Shown here one piece after another: positions 36,263-44,099 of a DNA stretch of 46,529 nt. Location of the stretch: the NCBI GenBank assembly GCA_040880305.1, contig JBBDIP010000009.1, positions 1 through 46,529 on the forward strand, read 5' to 3'. A model generated the notes under the pieces. That model was not told the origin of the DNA. It did no database searches and was given only the letters and a program-made list of their open reading frames with translations. This stretch comes from JBBDIP01 sp040880305 (lineage in GTDB: Bacteria; Bacillota; Sulfobacillia; Fermentithermobacillales; Fermentithermobacillaceae). Both the position numbers and the translations under genes were made by a program. Every line of letters starts with the position of its first letter. Position 1 is the first letter of the stretch.

Positions 36263-37339
36263 TTGCTTCTGTTTGCTTCTGCATCGAGCGCTACTATTGC
36301 CGGCATCGACGGCGTCGTCGTCCGCGTCGAGGTTGACGTGGCCGGCGGCCTTCCTGGTTTGGAGATCGTAGGCCTCGCCGACCCATCGGTCCGCGAAGCG
36401 CGGCACCGCGTCAGGTCGGCGCTGCACAACGCCGGGGCAGGGCTTCCGCCCAGAAGGATAACGGTCAACCTTTCGCCGGCCTCCCTCCACAAGGAAGGGC
36501 CGCAGATGGATGTGGGCATTGCTGCAGGCATTTTGGCAGCTTCAGGTCAGGTGCCGACAGGTCCGCGCTTGACCGGTTACTGCTTTCTCGGCGAGCTCGC
36601 GCTGGACGGTGCGGTTCGGCCGGTCAAGGGAGTCTTGGCGATGGTGCTCGCGGCAGCCGGTGCCGGCCTCAAAGGGGCTGTTGTGCCGCGAGAGAACCAA
36701 GGCGAGGTCGCATTCCTCTCGGGACTGGACCTGCTGGCAGCCGGGAGCCTTGCGGAGCTTGCGGGTTTTCTCCGGGGTGCCTCTGACCTGCCCATGGTAG
36801 AGAGCGGCGTAGCTGTGGAGCACGCGGGCGCCAACGGGACTGTGGATTTCGCTGACATTCGGGGACAGGGGACAGCGAAGCGGGCCATTGAGGTGTCGTG
36901 CAGCGGCGGGCACAACGTTCTCATGTCGGGGCCGCCGGGGGCGGGCAAGAGCATGCTAGCCCGAGCAATGCCTGGCATCCTCCCTGAACTCACGCAGGAG
37001 GAGTCGCTGGTGGTCACGAGGATCCACAGCGTTGCGGGGATCCTGCCCGAGGGCCAAGGGCTGGTCAGGGCGAGGCCATTTCGGGCTCCTCATCACACGG
37101 CGACGGCCAGCGCCCTCGTTGGAGGCGGCGTCAGTCCCAGGCCCGGGGAGGTCACTCTGGCTCACAGGGGAGTGTTGTTCCTGGATGAACTCCCTCTCTT
37201 CCCGCCGTCGGTGCTGAACGCGCTGCGCCAGCCCCTTGAGGACGGCGAGACGGTGGTCACCCGGTCGCGGGCGACGCACCGCTTCCCGAGCAGGTTCTTG
37301 CTGGCTGCGGCAATGAACCCATGCCCCTGTGAAGCGTAA
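36263..37339 (+). pseudogene. comM: comM/yifB Mg-chelatase-like ATPase, 3' end displaced by an element
   Basis: ComM is a hexameric helicase that extends D-loops during natural transformation. The family N-terminus (SATIAGIDGVVVRVEVD), the Walker A SGPPGAGKS and Walker B FLDELPLF are present. The protein stops right after the conserved AMNPCPC: the next codons GAA GCG TAA are foreign, and about 100 C-terminal residues including the arginine-finger region are lost. TTG 36263 after GAGGGGG is the likely start. The break is the left end of an integrated element. Confidence 0.88.
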
Positions 37340-38981
37340 CCTGGGAGAAGAGGTAGGTAATCTCTATGAGCGGTTTCTTCTCCCCTTCGCCCGGTGGTTT
37401 CACCCGGATCTCCTTGACCAGGAGCTTCGCAATTTCGCGCTTCTTTTCCCAGGACACTTCGACCGCCACGGAAGCCTGTAGGGAGGCCAGCAGAGCCTCT
37501 GCGGAGTCGAACCGAGTCAAGATGTCCTCCTTCTCCGCCTCTGCCGATACAAGGCCCTCCAGCTCGTTCCGAAGGGCGCTTTCTTCCCGGTCGAGGTCCT
37601 GGAGCTGCTTCTCCACGTCGTCCATCCGGGCAAAGCCCTTCCGGTACAGACTCATCACCCGCTGGCGTTCAGCTTCCTTGCCGGCGAGGGCGGCTCCGAG
37701 GCGGGCCTCGTCTGCGGCGAGGTCGCGGGCCGTAGATTCATTGGCGGCGAGCGAAGCGCGAAGGCCCTCTAGGACGTCACCAGGATCGCGGATGAAGCCG
37801 AGCAGGTCCTGCCACACAGTTTCCTCCAACCACTCAGCCGGTACGTTGGAGTTGGTGCATTTCCCCTGGAGCGGGCCGCGATATGCCGTCTTGCCTCCGC
37901 ACACGTAGTAGGCTTTCAGCTTCCCGCCCGGTCCTTTGTAAGACGTGCCGCCATAGTGTAGGCCGCAGAGATCGCACGTGACCAGGCCGCGAAGCAGGTA
38001 TCTACGCTTCACGTTACGCATGACTTCCAATGCGTTGTCCCGCATGACTTCCTGGGCTTTGTTCCAGGTGGAGCCTTCGACGATGGCCGGCACCTGGCGG
38101 GGGATGAGGTCGCGCTTCTTGGCTGTGCGCTGGCCGTAGAAGTGCTCTCCCCGGTAGGTCGGACTGATGAGCATGTTCCTGATGCGTCCGGGCCTCCAGA
38201 TGTTCGCGGTGTGCTCCTGGCGCTGGCCCCGCTTAACGAGCCGCCCGTCCTTGCCGTAGGCCGTGGGGATCCCGAGAGCGTTCAGGTGGTCGGCCACCTT
38301 TACGGTTGACCAGCCGCGTTCGGCCACACAGTCATAGATAAGCCTCACCACGTCGGCCTCGGTCATGTTGACGCCTTCCAGCGGAGCCTCTGAGACTTCT
38401 AGGTGCCCGTCCTCAGCAACCCGATACCCGTAGGGCACGATGCCGCCGAGCCACTTGCCGTCACGCGCCGCCCGGGCGGTCCCCAGGGCGCTCCGTTCCA
38501 GGAACACCCCGCGCTCCAGTCCCGCCACGCCTGCCAGGATGCTCATCATAAACTCGCCGTAGACCGTGCCCGTCTCAAAGGGCTCAGTCATGGACTTGAC
38601 GTTGACGCCGGTCTCCTGCAGCTCATGGACGGCGTTGAGGATGATCCTGGGATCGCGGCCGATACGGTCGAGTCGGTAGAGGAGGACCTGGTCAAACTTC
38701 TTGGCCTTCGCGTCTTCGAGGAGCCTAATGCCTTCAGGACGTTCCTCGAGCGGGAGCGTGCCGGTCACACCGTCATCGGCATAGAGGCCGCCATCGATGA
38801 TCTGGTGGAGGTCGCAAAACTTGCGGTAGAAGTCCACCTGGTTCTGAATAGTCTGCTTCTCGCGCTGCTCTTCTGAGGAAACGCGGGCATACAGGACAAC
38901 CTTCGGCTGCGGCGTCGCCGGCTGTCCTTGCCTGGCAGGTAGAAACCCCGTGGTGCCCACAATGCCCTTCCCCTTAGGCAT
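37257..38981 (-). CDS. Large serine recombinase (site-specific integrase)
   Basis: 574 residues. The N-terminal resolvase domain has the catalytic Ser35 in YARVSSEEQ and the conserved YRLDRIGRD. A recombinase domain follows (GIVPYGY ... ADHLNALGIPTAYG), then a zinc ribbon (CDLCGLHYGG ... YVCGG) and a long coiled coil (about residues 430-510). Such enzymes integrate phages and mobile elements at attB. The natural element-encoded part ends near FSQVTLHRG; the rest is chromosomal sequence. ATG 38981 overlaps the preceding gene by 8 bases. Confidence 0.95.
   Translation of the reverse strand: MPKGKGIVGTTGFLPARQGQPATPQPKVVLYARVSSEEQREKQTIQNQVDFYRKFCDLHQIIDGGLYADDGVTGTLPLEERPEGIRLLEDAKAKKFDQVLLYRLDRIGRDPRIILNAVHELQETGVNVKSMTEPFETGTVYGEFMMSILAGVAGLERGVFLERSALGTARAARDGKWLGGIVPYGYRVAEDGHLEVSEAPLEGVNMTEADVVRLIYDCVAERGWSTVKVADHLNALGIPTAYGKDGRLVKRGQRQEHTANIWRPGRIRNMLISPTYRGEHFYGQRTAKKRDLIPRQVPAIVEGSTWNKAQEVMRDNALEVMRNVKRRYLLRGLVTCDLCGLHYGGTSYKGPGGKLKAYYVCGGKTAYRGPLQGKCTNSNVPAEWLEETVWQDLLGFIRDPGDVLEGLRASLAANESTARDLAADEARLGAALAGKEAERQRVMSLYRKGFARMDDVEKQLQDLDREESALRNELEGLVSAEAEKEDILTRFDSAEALLASLQASVAVEVSWEKKREIAKLLVKEIRVKPPGEGEKKPLIEITYLFSQVTLHRGMGSLPQPARTCSGSGASPATG
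37319..37345. other. Left attachment junction (attL) in comM
   Basis: comM similarity ends at about 37331, within CCATGCCCCTGTG. The serine recombinase gene runs across the junction in the opposite direction, so its last roughly 25 codons come from comM DNA. The core dinucleotide cannot be fixed without attR, which is outside the window. Confidence 0.75.
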
Positions 38982-40122
38982 CAGTACGGCCCTCCCTCAT
39001 CTTCAGGATCCTCTCCTCCGTACCGGCAGGCGGTCGGAGGCTCTTTGTGAAGGACACTAGTTTCTCTGTGTCGTAGTAGGCTTTCCTTACAGAGCGCCAG
39101 ACCTCGTAGGGCCTCTGTCCATGCCGCAGGTTGTACTCGCGCATTATGCCCTCCCAGAAAGTGGCCGCGCCCTTGGTTCGCTTGGCCGGGGGCCCGTCCC
39201 GGTCCCAAACGAGGCTGTAGACTTCTTCGTGTTCCGGAGTCAACTGCCGGCCCCCGTTCTTCTTTCCGAAGTAGCCCCGCACTACGCGGTTAATCTGTCG
39301 CAGGTCCTCGAAGGAAAAGTTGCCGTTCAGGATGGTGAAGGTGATTTTCGGAAGGTATCCCAAGTCGGTGCCGTCCACGTCTGAGACCTTGAGCCAGTAC
39401 TTCGTCACAAACGCGGGTGGGTTGACGGGGTCTTGCCCGGTGAGGACCCAGCTCACGAGGTCCTGAGCTGCGAAGGTGGTTCGCCTCGATGCCTCCCGTG
39501 TCTCCTCTTCAAGCAGGTGCAGCGGTGAGCCGGGATACACATAAGTGGTCTTTACCTCGTCGCCCGGGATGGGTGTGAGGTAGTCCATCTCCCTGATGAC
39601 GAACTGCACATCAATGGCCGCTTCCTGAGCCAGATTACTAATCTGCTGTGCTGCCGCACGTCTGGCTTCCAAACGCCGCTCCATGTCCGGCAGCATCTTG
39701 AACCTCTCCCTCTGGACCCAGTCCGCCGCCTCTTGGACCGTGGCGAAAGGCGGCTCTTCCTGACCGAAGAGCTTCTCCCGGACGGCCCGACACCATGAAG
39801 CCCACTTCCTCGCCAAAACTACCGAGGTGACGCGCTGGGTCCGGACGGCCGCCGGACTCCCGCATGGCTCGACGGTCTCCCGCCTCTCGGTCGAGACTGT
39901 GGGTTGTTCGGTCGAGACTGTGGGTTGTGCTGATGGGGCCGATGCGTCCAGCTCCATGCACTGCTTCGCCCTTTGGATTACCTTGTTCCGGTGCTGACTC
40001 ACATAGAGGCTGCTGTACCAGAAGTGGGCGTCCTCGGCTGCCGCTCTCAGGGCTTGCTTGCTAAGGTTGTCCCGCATGTCCGGTACGTCCCCCATCGCGC
40101 TCAAGAACTCGTCCACCTCCAT
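38974..40122 (-). CDS. Unknown protein co-transcribed with the recombinase
   Basis: About 382 residues; family not recognised. It is soluble and mixed alpha/beta. Residues near the middle are helical and Glu/Arg rich (MERRLEARRAAAQQ); the C-terminal third is basic and aromatic and could bind nucleic acid. A twofold PTVSTE repeat lies near the N-terminal third. ATG 40122 or 40128 follows a GGGGGG run; longer starts are excluded by the promoter at 40165-40193. Its stop overlaps the recombinase start, so the two are translationally coupled. Confidence 0.75.
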   Translation of the reverse strand: MEVDEFLSAMGDVPDMRDNLSKQALRAAAEDAHFWYSSLYVSQHRNKVIQRAKQCMELDASAPSAQPTVSTEQPTVSTERRETVEPCGSPAAVRTQRVTSVVLARKWASWCRAVREKLFGQEEPPFATVQEAADWVQRERFKMLPDMERRLEARRAAAQQISNLAQEAAIDVQFVIREMDYLTPIPGDEVKTTYVYPGSPLHLLEEETREASRRTTFAAQDLVSWVLTGQDPVNPPAFVTKYWLKVSDVDGTDLGYLPKITFTILNGNFSFEDLRQINRVVRGYFGKKNGGRQLTPEHEEVYSLVWDRDGPPAKRTKGAATFWEGIMREYNLRHGQRPYEVWRSVRKAYYDTEKLVSFTKSLRPPAGTEERILKMREGRTDA

Positions 40123-40164
40123 AGCCATCCCCCCATTAATGAAGTTCGGTGTACCGCTAGACAT

Positions 40165-40193
40165 AGTGTATGTTGGTCGTGACCGGGAGTCAA
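40165..40193 (-). promoter_or_regulatory. Promoter of the unknown gene-recombinase operon
   Basis: On the minus strand TTGACT (40188-40193) and TACACT (40165-40170) are 17 bases apart, a strong SigA-type match. Its spacer contains GGTCGTGACC, a GGTC/GACC dyad that may be the operator of the divergent HTH protein. Confidence 0.8.
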
Positions 40194-40212
40194 CAAAAAT
40201 AAGGAGTGACCT

Positions 40213-40452
40213 ATGATGCTGCAGATAACCTGCCTCCGCCGACGGCTCAATCTCACGCAAGCTCGCTTCGCGGCTTTGGCCCTCATGCATGCTTCGGACA
40301 TCTCAAAAATCGAGGCCGGGCGTTTGCGTCCCTATCCAGGGCAGCTCCGCCGGCTGGCGCGTGTCCTGGGCGCTAGGCCTGAGGAGCTCCTGGTCGAGGT
40401 TCCTGGCGAGGAGGCTGAAACTCGTGCCAAGGATGAATCCCTGGGTCGCTGA
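40213..40452 (+). CDS. XRE-family helix-turn-helix regulator
   Basis: A 79-residue Cro/CI-type HTH protein (LRRRLNLTQARFAALALMHASDISKIEAG) with little beyond the DNA-binding domain. AAGGAG at 40200 precedes ATG 40213. It is transcribed away from the recombinase operon and probably represses it from the shared intergenic region, as in phage switches. Confidence 0.88.
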   Translation: MMLQITCLRRRLNLTQARFAALALMHASDISKIEAGRLRPYPGQLRRLARVLGARPEELLVEVPGEEAETRAKDESLGR

Positions 40453-40657
40453 AAAGCCCCTGCTCCGCCGCCGCTATGAACCCGACCCCGAGAGGGAGAT
40501 CGAGGTCTTGAAGGTCGTGCTGGGCATTCGGGATACCCGAGGAAGCGTCGGGCAGCGGCCGTGGGAAGGCGGACGACTCAGGACCAGGCAGGTCGCCAAA
40601 GCAGTTGGGGAACCGGGGGAAGGGGCGAGGGGTCATGCCGTGGGTACGTCTCGATGA
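40433..40657 (+). CDS. Small phage-type ORF (74 aa)
   Basis: Starts MNPWVAEKPLLRRRYEPD inside the end of the HTH gene and ends inside the replisome-organiser gene. It is rich in Arg, Glu and Pro, with a helical EREIEVLKVVLG segment. Overlap at both ends is typical of phage early regions. Unknown function; only a weak AAGG precedes ATG 40433. Confidence 0.45.
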   Translation: MNPWVAEKPLLRRRYEPDPEREIEVLKVVLGIRDTRGSVGQRPWEGGRLRTRQVAKAVGEPGEGARGHAVGTSR

Positions 40658-41510
40658 CGAGTTTTGCCAGCATCCTAAGATTCTAACGGCCGGTCCACTG
40701 GCTATGGCCTTGCAGGTGGCCGGACTTTGCTACGCGAGTAGATACCTCACCGATGGGTTTGTCCCGGCAGTGAGCCTTCCCCTCCTCCTAGACCTGAAGG
40801 GTTACGACTCAACCGCAGAATCCCTCGCTAAAAGCCTGGTAGAAGCGGGTATATGGGCCGCGTGTGAGGGCGGCTATCAAATCCACGATTACCTGGAGTT
40901 TCAGCCCTCCCGGACTCGCGTGCTCGCTGACCGAGAAGCAGCGAAAGAGCGGATGGTTCAGCAGCGTGCCAAGAAACGTTCGCCCGAAGTTCAGACGAAC
41001 AATGACCGAACACCATCCTCGCGTTCGCGTAATGTTCGCCCGAAGTTCGCGAACCCCGATCCCGATCCCGATCCCGATCCCGATCCCGAGAGAGAGAGAG
41101 AAAAAACTCAGGGAAAGAGAGGTCCAGGGGAGGAAACTGAATCCCATCCCTTCCAACAGATAACCCCTCCACCACTAGGTACTCCACTCTGTCCCTTGAA
41201 GGATGGACCCGAACCCCTGTTAACCAGGTGGGGCAGGGAACTTGGGATGGAAAACCCAAGCAACGGCGAGCTGACGCCTTTAGCGACAGGGTTTGAGAAG
41301 TATTGCCAGGGCATACGGAAGGTATCTCTCTGTAGGCCGGAGGGGCCCTGCGGCTGTCAAACCGTCCTGGAAGAGGCGGTCGCCCACGTCAAGGGGGCGA
41401 TGACGAACACCCAGCCCAAGGAGCGAATTGCTGCCCTGGCAGCGTACCTTCCCACCCTCGCGAAAGGTCAAAAGACGTTGAAGTTTTTGGCTGCTGGAGG
41501 GGCGAAATGA
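40635..41510 (+). CDS. Replisome organiser-like phage protein
   Basis: 291 residues. The N-terminus MPWVRLDDEFCQHPKI with GLCYASRYLTDGFVP is the common opening of phage replication initiator/replisome organiser proteins (winged helix, about residues 1-95). The middle is disordered and basic, then a DP-rich tract of simple repeats; the C-terminal 100 residues are a separate small helical domain with several cysteines. ATG 40635 follows a purine-rich GGGGAAGGGGCGAGGGG. Family assignment is from sequence feel only; it likely recruits host helicase to an element origin. Confidence 0.65.
   Translation: MPWVRLDDEFCQHPKILTAGPLAMALQVAGLCYASRYLTDGFVPAVSLPLLLDLKGYDSTAESLAKSLVEAGIWAACEGGYQIHDYLEFQPSRTRVLADREAAKERMVQQRAKKRSPEVQTNNDRTPSSRSRNVRPKFANPDPDPDPDPDPEREREKTQGKRGPGEETESHPFQQITPPPLGTPLCPLKDGPEPLLTRWGRELGMENPSNGELTPLATGFEKYCQGIRKVSLCRPEGPCGCQTVLEEAVAHVKGAMTNTQPKERIAALAAYLPTLAKGQKTLKFLAAGGAK
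40978..41048. repeat. 15-bp direct repeat and GTTCG cluster inside the initiator gene
   Basis: GTTCGCCCGAAGTTC occurs perfectly at 40978-40992 and 41034-41048. Between them lie further GTTCG/CGAAC pentamers in both orientations. Many phage initiators bind iterons placed within their own gene, as lambda O does, so this is a candidate origin. Confidence 0.55.
41055..41106 (+). repeat. Hexanucleotide, GA and A-tract microsatellite
   Basis: Five CCCGAT units (41055-41084) encode a Pro-Asp run, followed by a GA run (41088-41100) and six A (41101-41106). Hexamer slippage keeps the frame; slippage in the GA or A tract would truncate the replisome organiser before its C-terminal domain. Confidence 0.85.
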
Positions 41511-41632
41511 CGCCTCAAAAATTTCGGGTGAACACGGGTTTCTGGAGTGTTTCTGCAGCAGAAACTCCTGTCCAAGCACATGCTCTAGCAGATATTGAGC
41601 ACCCGCCTGAGCAGATGGCGAGCGCCCGTTGA
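41507..41632 (+). CDS. Small ORF (41 aa) overlapping the initiator stop
   Basis: ATG 41507 overlaps the preceding TGA (ATGA) and follows GGAGGGG. The product begins MTPQKFRVNTGFWSVSAAE. Translational coupling makes it plausible; no family seen. Confidence 0.35.
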   Translation: MTPQKFRVNTGFWSVSAAETPVQAHALADIEHPPEQMASAR

Positions 41633-41636
41633 AACG

Positions 41637-41684
41637 GTTCGCCTAACTGTTCGCCTAACGGTTCGGGTAACTGTTCGGCCAACA
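41637..41684. repeat. Four 12-bp direct repeats, iteron-like
   Basis: GTTCGCCTAACT, GTTCGCCTAACG, GTTCGGGTAACT and GTTCGGCCAACA follow one another without gaps. They lie 127 bases after the replisome organiser gene and share GTTCG with the repeats inside it. Iterons or a protein-binding array are likely; reading through them on either strand gives no convincing protein. Confidence 0.75.
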
Positions 41685-42078
41685 GCGGGTGGGACAGGAA
41701 AACATCAGGAAATGGGTGGGAATCCGCTTGCGGCCGGAAGAGGGGGATGAAACCGATACTGAACAGGCAGTGCTTACCATCGAATGACTCTTTGCGGACA
41801 GATGCGGACAGAAGTTCCATATCCCCCGCGAAATCGAATTTCTATAGGAGGATACGGAAACGTTGGTCGCATTTGATCGCACCGCCCTGAATAGGGCGCG
41901 TGAGCAGGAAATCCTTATGGACGAGAGGGGTGAATGACAAATCATGACGCTGTTTCCCATAGTTAGCTGTAATTTTTCTCTCGTGAGGATTACCGGAAAG
42001 TCTGTCATGTTACGTCATGCCTGCTAAGGGCTATCGGGTAAAAACGGACATGACAAGTGAAATTAGGAGGCGGTATCC
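41685..42078. other. Gene-poor stretch after the iterons
   Basis: No convincing long gene. ORFs on the minus strand here look non-coding (Ser/Cys-rich). The stretch has lower GC than its flanks, contains GCCCT-GAAT-AGGGC at about 41882-41895, and one tiny ORF with a good ribosome site at 41863. Confidence 0.5.
41863..41937 (+). CDS. Possible 24-aa ORF
   Basis: TTG 41863 lies 9 bases after AGGAGGAT and opens MVAFDRTALNRAREQEILMD plus four residues. The ribosome site is strong; the short length makes it a leader peptide or chance. Confidence 0.25.
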   Translation: MVAFDRTALNRAREQEILMDERGE

Positions 42079-42366
42079 ATGACGGTAGTCTTCAAGATTG
42101 TGCTGTTCTCAGTCTTGGCGGCGGCGCCGGTACTGGTAACGGGCTTCTTCTGGGTGCGGAGGGAGGCGGAGGCTGCGGCCAGGCTTAGTGCCGTCGAGCA
42201 TCAAGCGGCGGAGGCTCTGGCGAAGAGGCGGTACGACGAGGCGGTCGCTGCGAACACGGCTGCCACGGCGGCGCTAGTCGCGGTCCTGGGGCAGACGCGT
42301 GAAGCCCTGGCGTCCCGAAGACGTGGCGACAATGGGGCTGACGTTGAAAACGGTCAAGGCGCCTGA
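42079..42366 (+). CDS. Small membrane-anchored coiled-coil protein (95 aa)
   Basis: One N-terminal membrane helix (residues 4-26) ends in WVRR, followed by an Ala/Glu-rich helical domain of about 60 residues. The topology resembles phage Rz-type spanins or small holin-associated proteins, but no motif proves it. A TAGGAGG site precedes ATG 42079. The next ORF overlaps its 3' end. Confidence 0.65.
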   Translation: MTVVFKIVLFSVLAAAPVLVTGFFWVRREAEAAARLSAVEHQAAEALAKRRYDEAVAANTAATAALVAVLGQTREALASRRRGDNGADVENGQGA

Positions 42367-42526
42367 AGTGTTCCGCGCCATGCTCACCGTAGACACCGTG
42401 ACCCGCGCGGTTCTGCTGAACCGGATGGCGGAGGTCATGGGACCCGTGTTCGGGAGCTACAGCCAGGCGTCGGCTTTTGTCGAGGAGCGGCCCATGTCAA
42501 GCGAGAGAGGGGGAGTTAAGCCGTGA
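42299..42526 (+). CDS. Small phage ORF (75 aa)
   Basis: Overlaps the membrane protein gene in another frame. The core LKTVKAPEVFRAMLTVDTVTRAVLLNRMAEV is helical. GTG 42299 or ATG 42332 may be the start. Its TGA overlaps the next GTG (GTGA), supporting translation. Unknown function. Confidence 0.5.
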   Translation: MKPWRPEDVATMGLTLKTVKAPEVFRAMLTVDTVTRAVLLNRMAEVMGPVFGSYSQASAFVEERPMSSERGGVKP

Positions 42527-42831
42527 GGCTGACACAGGAGGAGAGAGAGACCCACTGCTGGCGCGACGACCGGCCTGGTGGTGGATGGGGGATAGAGACC
42601 TCGTCTGCGTCAATGTGGCAGAAGCTCGACAGAATGTTCACGGCGACGGAGGCGCGGACGGACCACGGCAAGGTTTACGGCAAGTGCTACGAGGTCCCGC
42701 TAAACTGCGTGAGTTTCCACAAGCAACGCAAAGGGAAGCCGATGACGGAGACGCAACTGCTGAAGCTCGCGAAGGGCAGAGCTGCTAAGAGGGCAGCTGC
42801 GGTGGGCGCCGGGAACGCCGGGCCGTCGTGA
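42523..42831 (+). CDS. Small phage ORF (102 aa)
   Basis: GTG 42523 overlaps the previous stop. The product starts MRLTQEERETHCWRDD; its C-terminal 35 residues are Lys/Ala-rich and basic, possibly nucleic-acid binding. One His and two Cys residues are scattered. Unknown family. Confidence 0.55.
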   Translation: MRLTQEERETHCWRDDRPGGGWGIETSSASMWQKLDRMFTATEARTDHGKVYGKCYEVPLNCVSFHKQRKGKPMTETQLLKLAKGRAAKRAAAVGAGNAGPS

Positions 42832-43024
42832 GAGTGCCCTTTTTACCGTTCCTGGCCTATCACCAGAGGGAGATCGTGAGGACATCTCATCGGAAAGGGG
42901 TCGGGATGCCTTTGACATCCTTCCCGCAGTCCATGACCTGGTCGTGGCTCTCGTGGCTATCGAATTGGTGAGGAACCGCAGGGCCAAGAGGGTGTCCAAA
43001 CCTGCCAAGAATGAACCTGTCTAG
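42830..43024 (+). pseudogene. Coding-like frame lacking a start codon
   Basis: From about 42850 to TAG 43022-43024 the frame reads ISSERGRDAFDILPAVHDL and on to a basic end (NRRAKRVSKPAKNEPV) with good helical pattern. No ATG, GTG or TTG lies between the upstream in-frame TGA (42764) and this region. A GTG at 42828 overlaps the previous stop but is in the other frame, so a frameshift, programmed or mutational, would join them. Confidence 0.35.
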
Positions 43025-43191
43025 GACGTGTCGTAGACGTGTCTGAGACGCAACGGGCAGGGCCGCTGGCAGTCAGGCCGGCGGTTGCGGCTACGGCGCA
43101 GGTCAAGTAGTATTCGAGATGTGCGGGGCTCGTGTCAGTCTTGGTATTCGAGGCTGGCGCAGCCCTCTTCGTTTTGGAGGAGGTGGCGAGG

Positions 43192-43413
43192 GTGGGTTTA
43201 CAAAAATGCTCGACTAAAAAAGCAGCCTTCCTTGCCGCTTTCGCCAAGTGCGGCATTGTCTCAAAGGCCGCTCACGCTGCGGGTGTGTCTCGACGTATGC
43301 ACTACGAGTGGCAGAACAGGTATCCTGAGTTTGCGGAGGCCCTAAAAAAGAACAGGGAGATCGTTGATCGCGAAGTCGAAAACGCCCTGCTAGAAAAGGG
43401 TCGAACTCCCTAG
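43192..43413 (+). CDS. HTH protein, phage terminase-small-subunit-like
   Basis: 73 residues: KAAFLAAFAKCGIVSKAAHAAGVSRRMHYEW is the helix-turn-helix of small phage proteins that precede or replace terminase small subunits; PEFAEALKKNREI follows. GTG 43192 is favoured because GGAGGAGGTGG lies just upstream; the longer frame from GTG 43132 adds a hydrophobic stretch not expected in this family. Confidence 0.7.
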   Translation: MGLQKCSTKKAAFLAAFAKCGIVSKAAHAAGVSRRMHYEWQNRYPEFAEALKKNREIVDREVENALLEKGRTP

Positions 43414-43460
43414 ATACCTGGCTGGATAGTCGAAGGTTGGGCAGAGAGGGTAGGTGCAGC

Positions 43461-44099
43461 ATGACGTCCCGGGAGCGCTTCGAACAGAACCTGAGGCTCG
43501 CATACTACCACGGAAACGCCTGGGCCAGGCGAGTGCCCTGGATTGATGCGGAGGACATCATTCAAGAGGCCCTGCTCGGCCTATGGAACGCGGCAAGGGC
43601 GTTCGACTCGTCCAAGGGAACGGAGTTCGCCTCTCTTGCCAGAGTATGCATCGATAACCAGGTGCGAGCGCTCATCCGCTCTTGTAAGGCCGCCGGGCAG
43701 GATGTGGTTCACGTGTCGCTGAACGCCGCCATTGCGGACGGTGGAGATGCCGAGATGTCTCTTGAGGATGTCCTGACTCGACCTCAACCTCTTTCGGACA
43801 TTGAAGCCGAGATCCGGAGGACGGCCCCTCTTGCCGCGCAGTGGTTTCTCGACGGCTACACGCAAAGGGAGATTGGCCGCTCGTTCGGGTTCTCGAAGGC
43901 TTACGCAAACAGCCTGATAGCCAAGGAAGTCCGTACGCTCCGTGAGGTCCTGGACGTGCCCATGACAGAGGCGCCGCCGAAGAAGAGGATACAGCTCCAA
44001 CCCTGCTGGAACCTCCGCGTCGAAGGCGAGAGCGGACCTATCATGGTTCGGAGACAAGATCATCCTGGGGGTAATGGAGTCCCACTCTCTGTGTGCTGA
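43461..44099 (+). CDS. Sigma-70-like factor of the element
   Basis: 212 residues. Region 2 is clear: DAEDIIQEALLGLWNAARAF, then KGTEFASLARVCIDNQVRALIR. A region 4-like HTH (TQREIGRSFGFSKAYANSLI) follows near residue 140. Regions 1 and 3 are reduced, as in phage late-gene sigma factors. It probably directs RNA polymerase to element promoters. The C-terminal 40 residues are basic and non-conserved in appearance. ATG 43461 has a modest GTAGGTG site. Confidence 0.82.
   Translation: MTSRERFEQNLRLAYYHGNAWARRVPWIDAEDIIQEALLGLWNAARAFDSSKGTEFASLARVCIDNQVRALIRSCKAAGQDVVHVSLNAAIADGGDAEMSLEDVLTRPQPLSDIEAEIRRTAPLAAQWFLDGYTQREIGRSFGFSKAYANSLIAKEVRTLREVLDVPMTEAPPKKRIQLQPCWNLRVEGESGPIMVRRQDHPGGNGVPLSVC

Noticed and set aside
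41655..42008. 117-aa minus-strand ORF after the iterons
   Set aside because: Ser/Cys/Pro-rich with no helical pattern and no ribosome site; it runs through the iterons in antisense.
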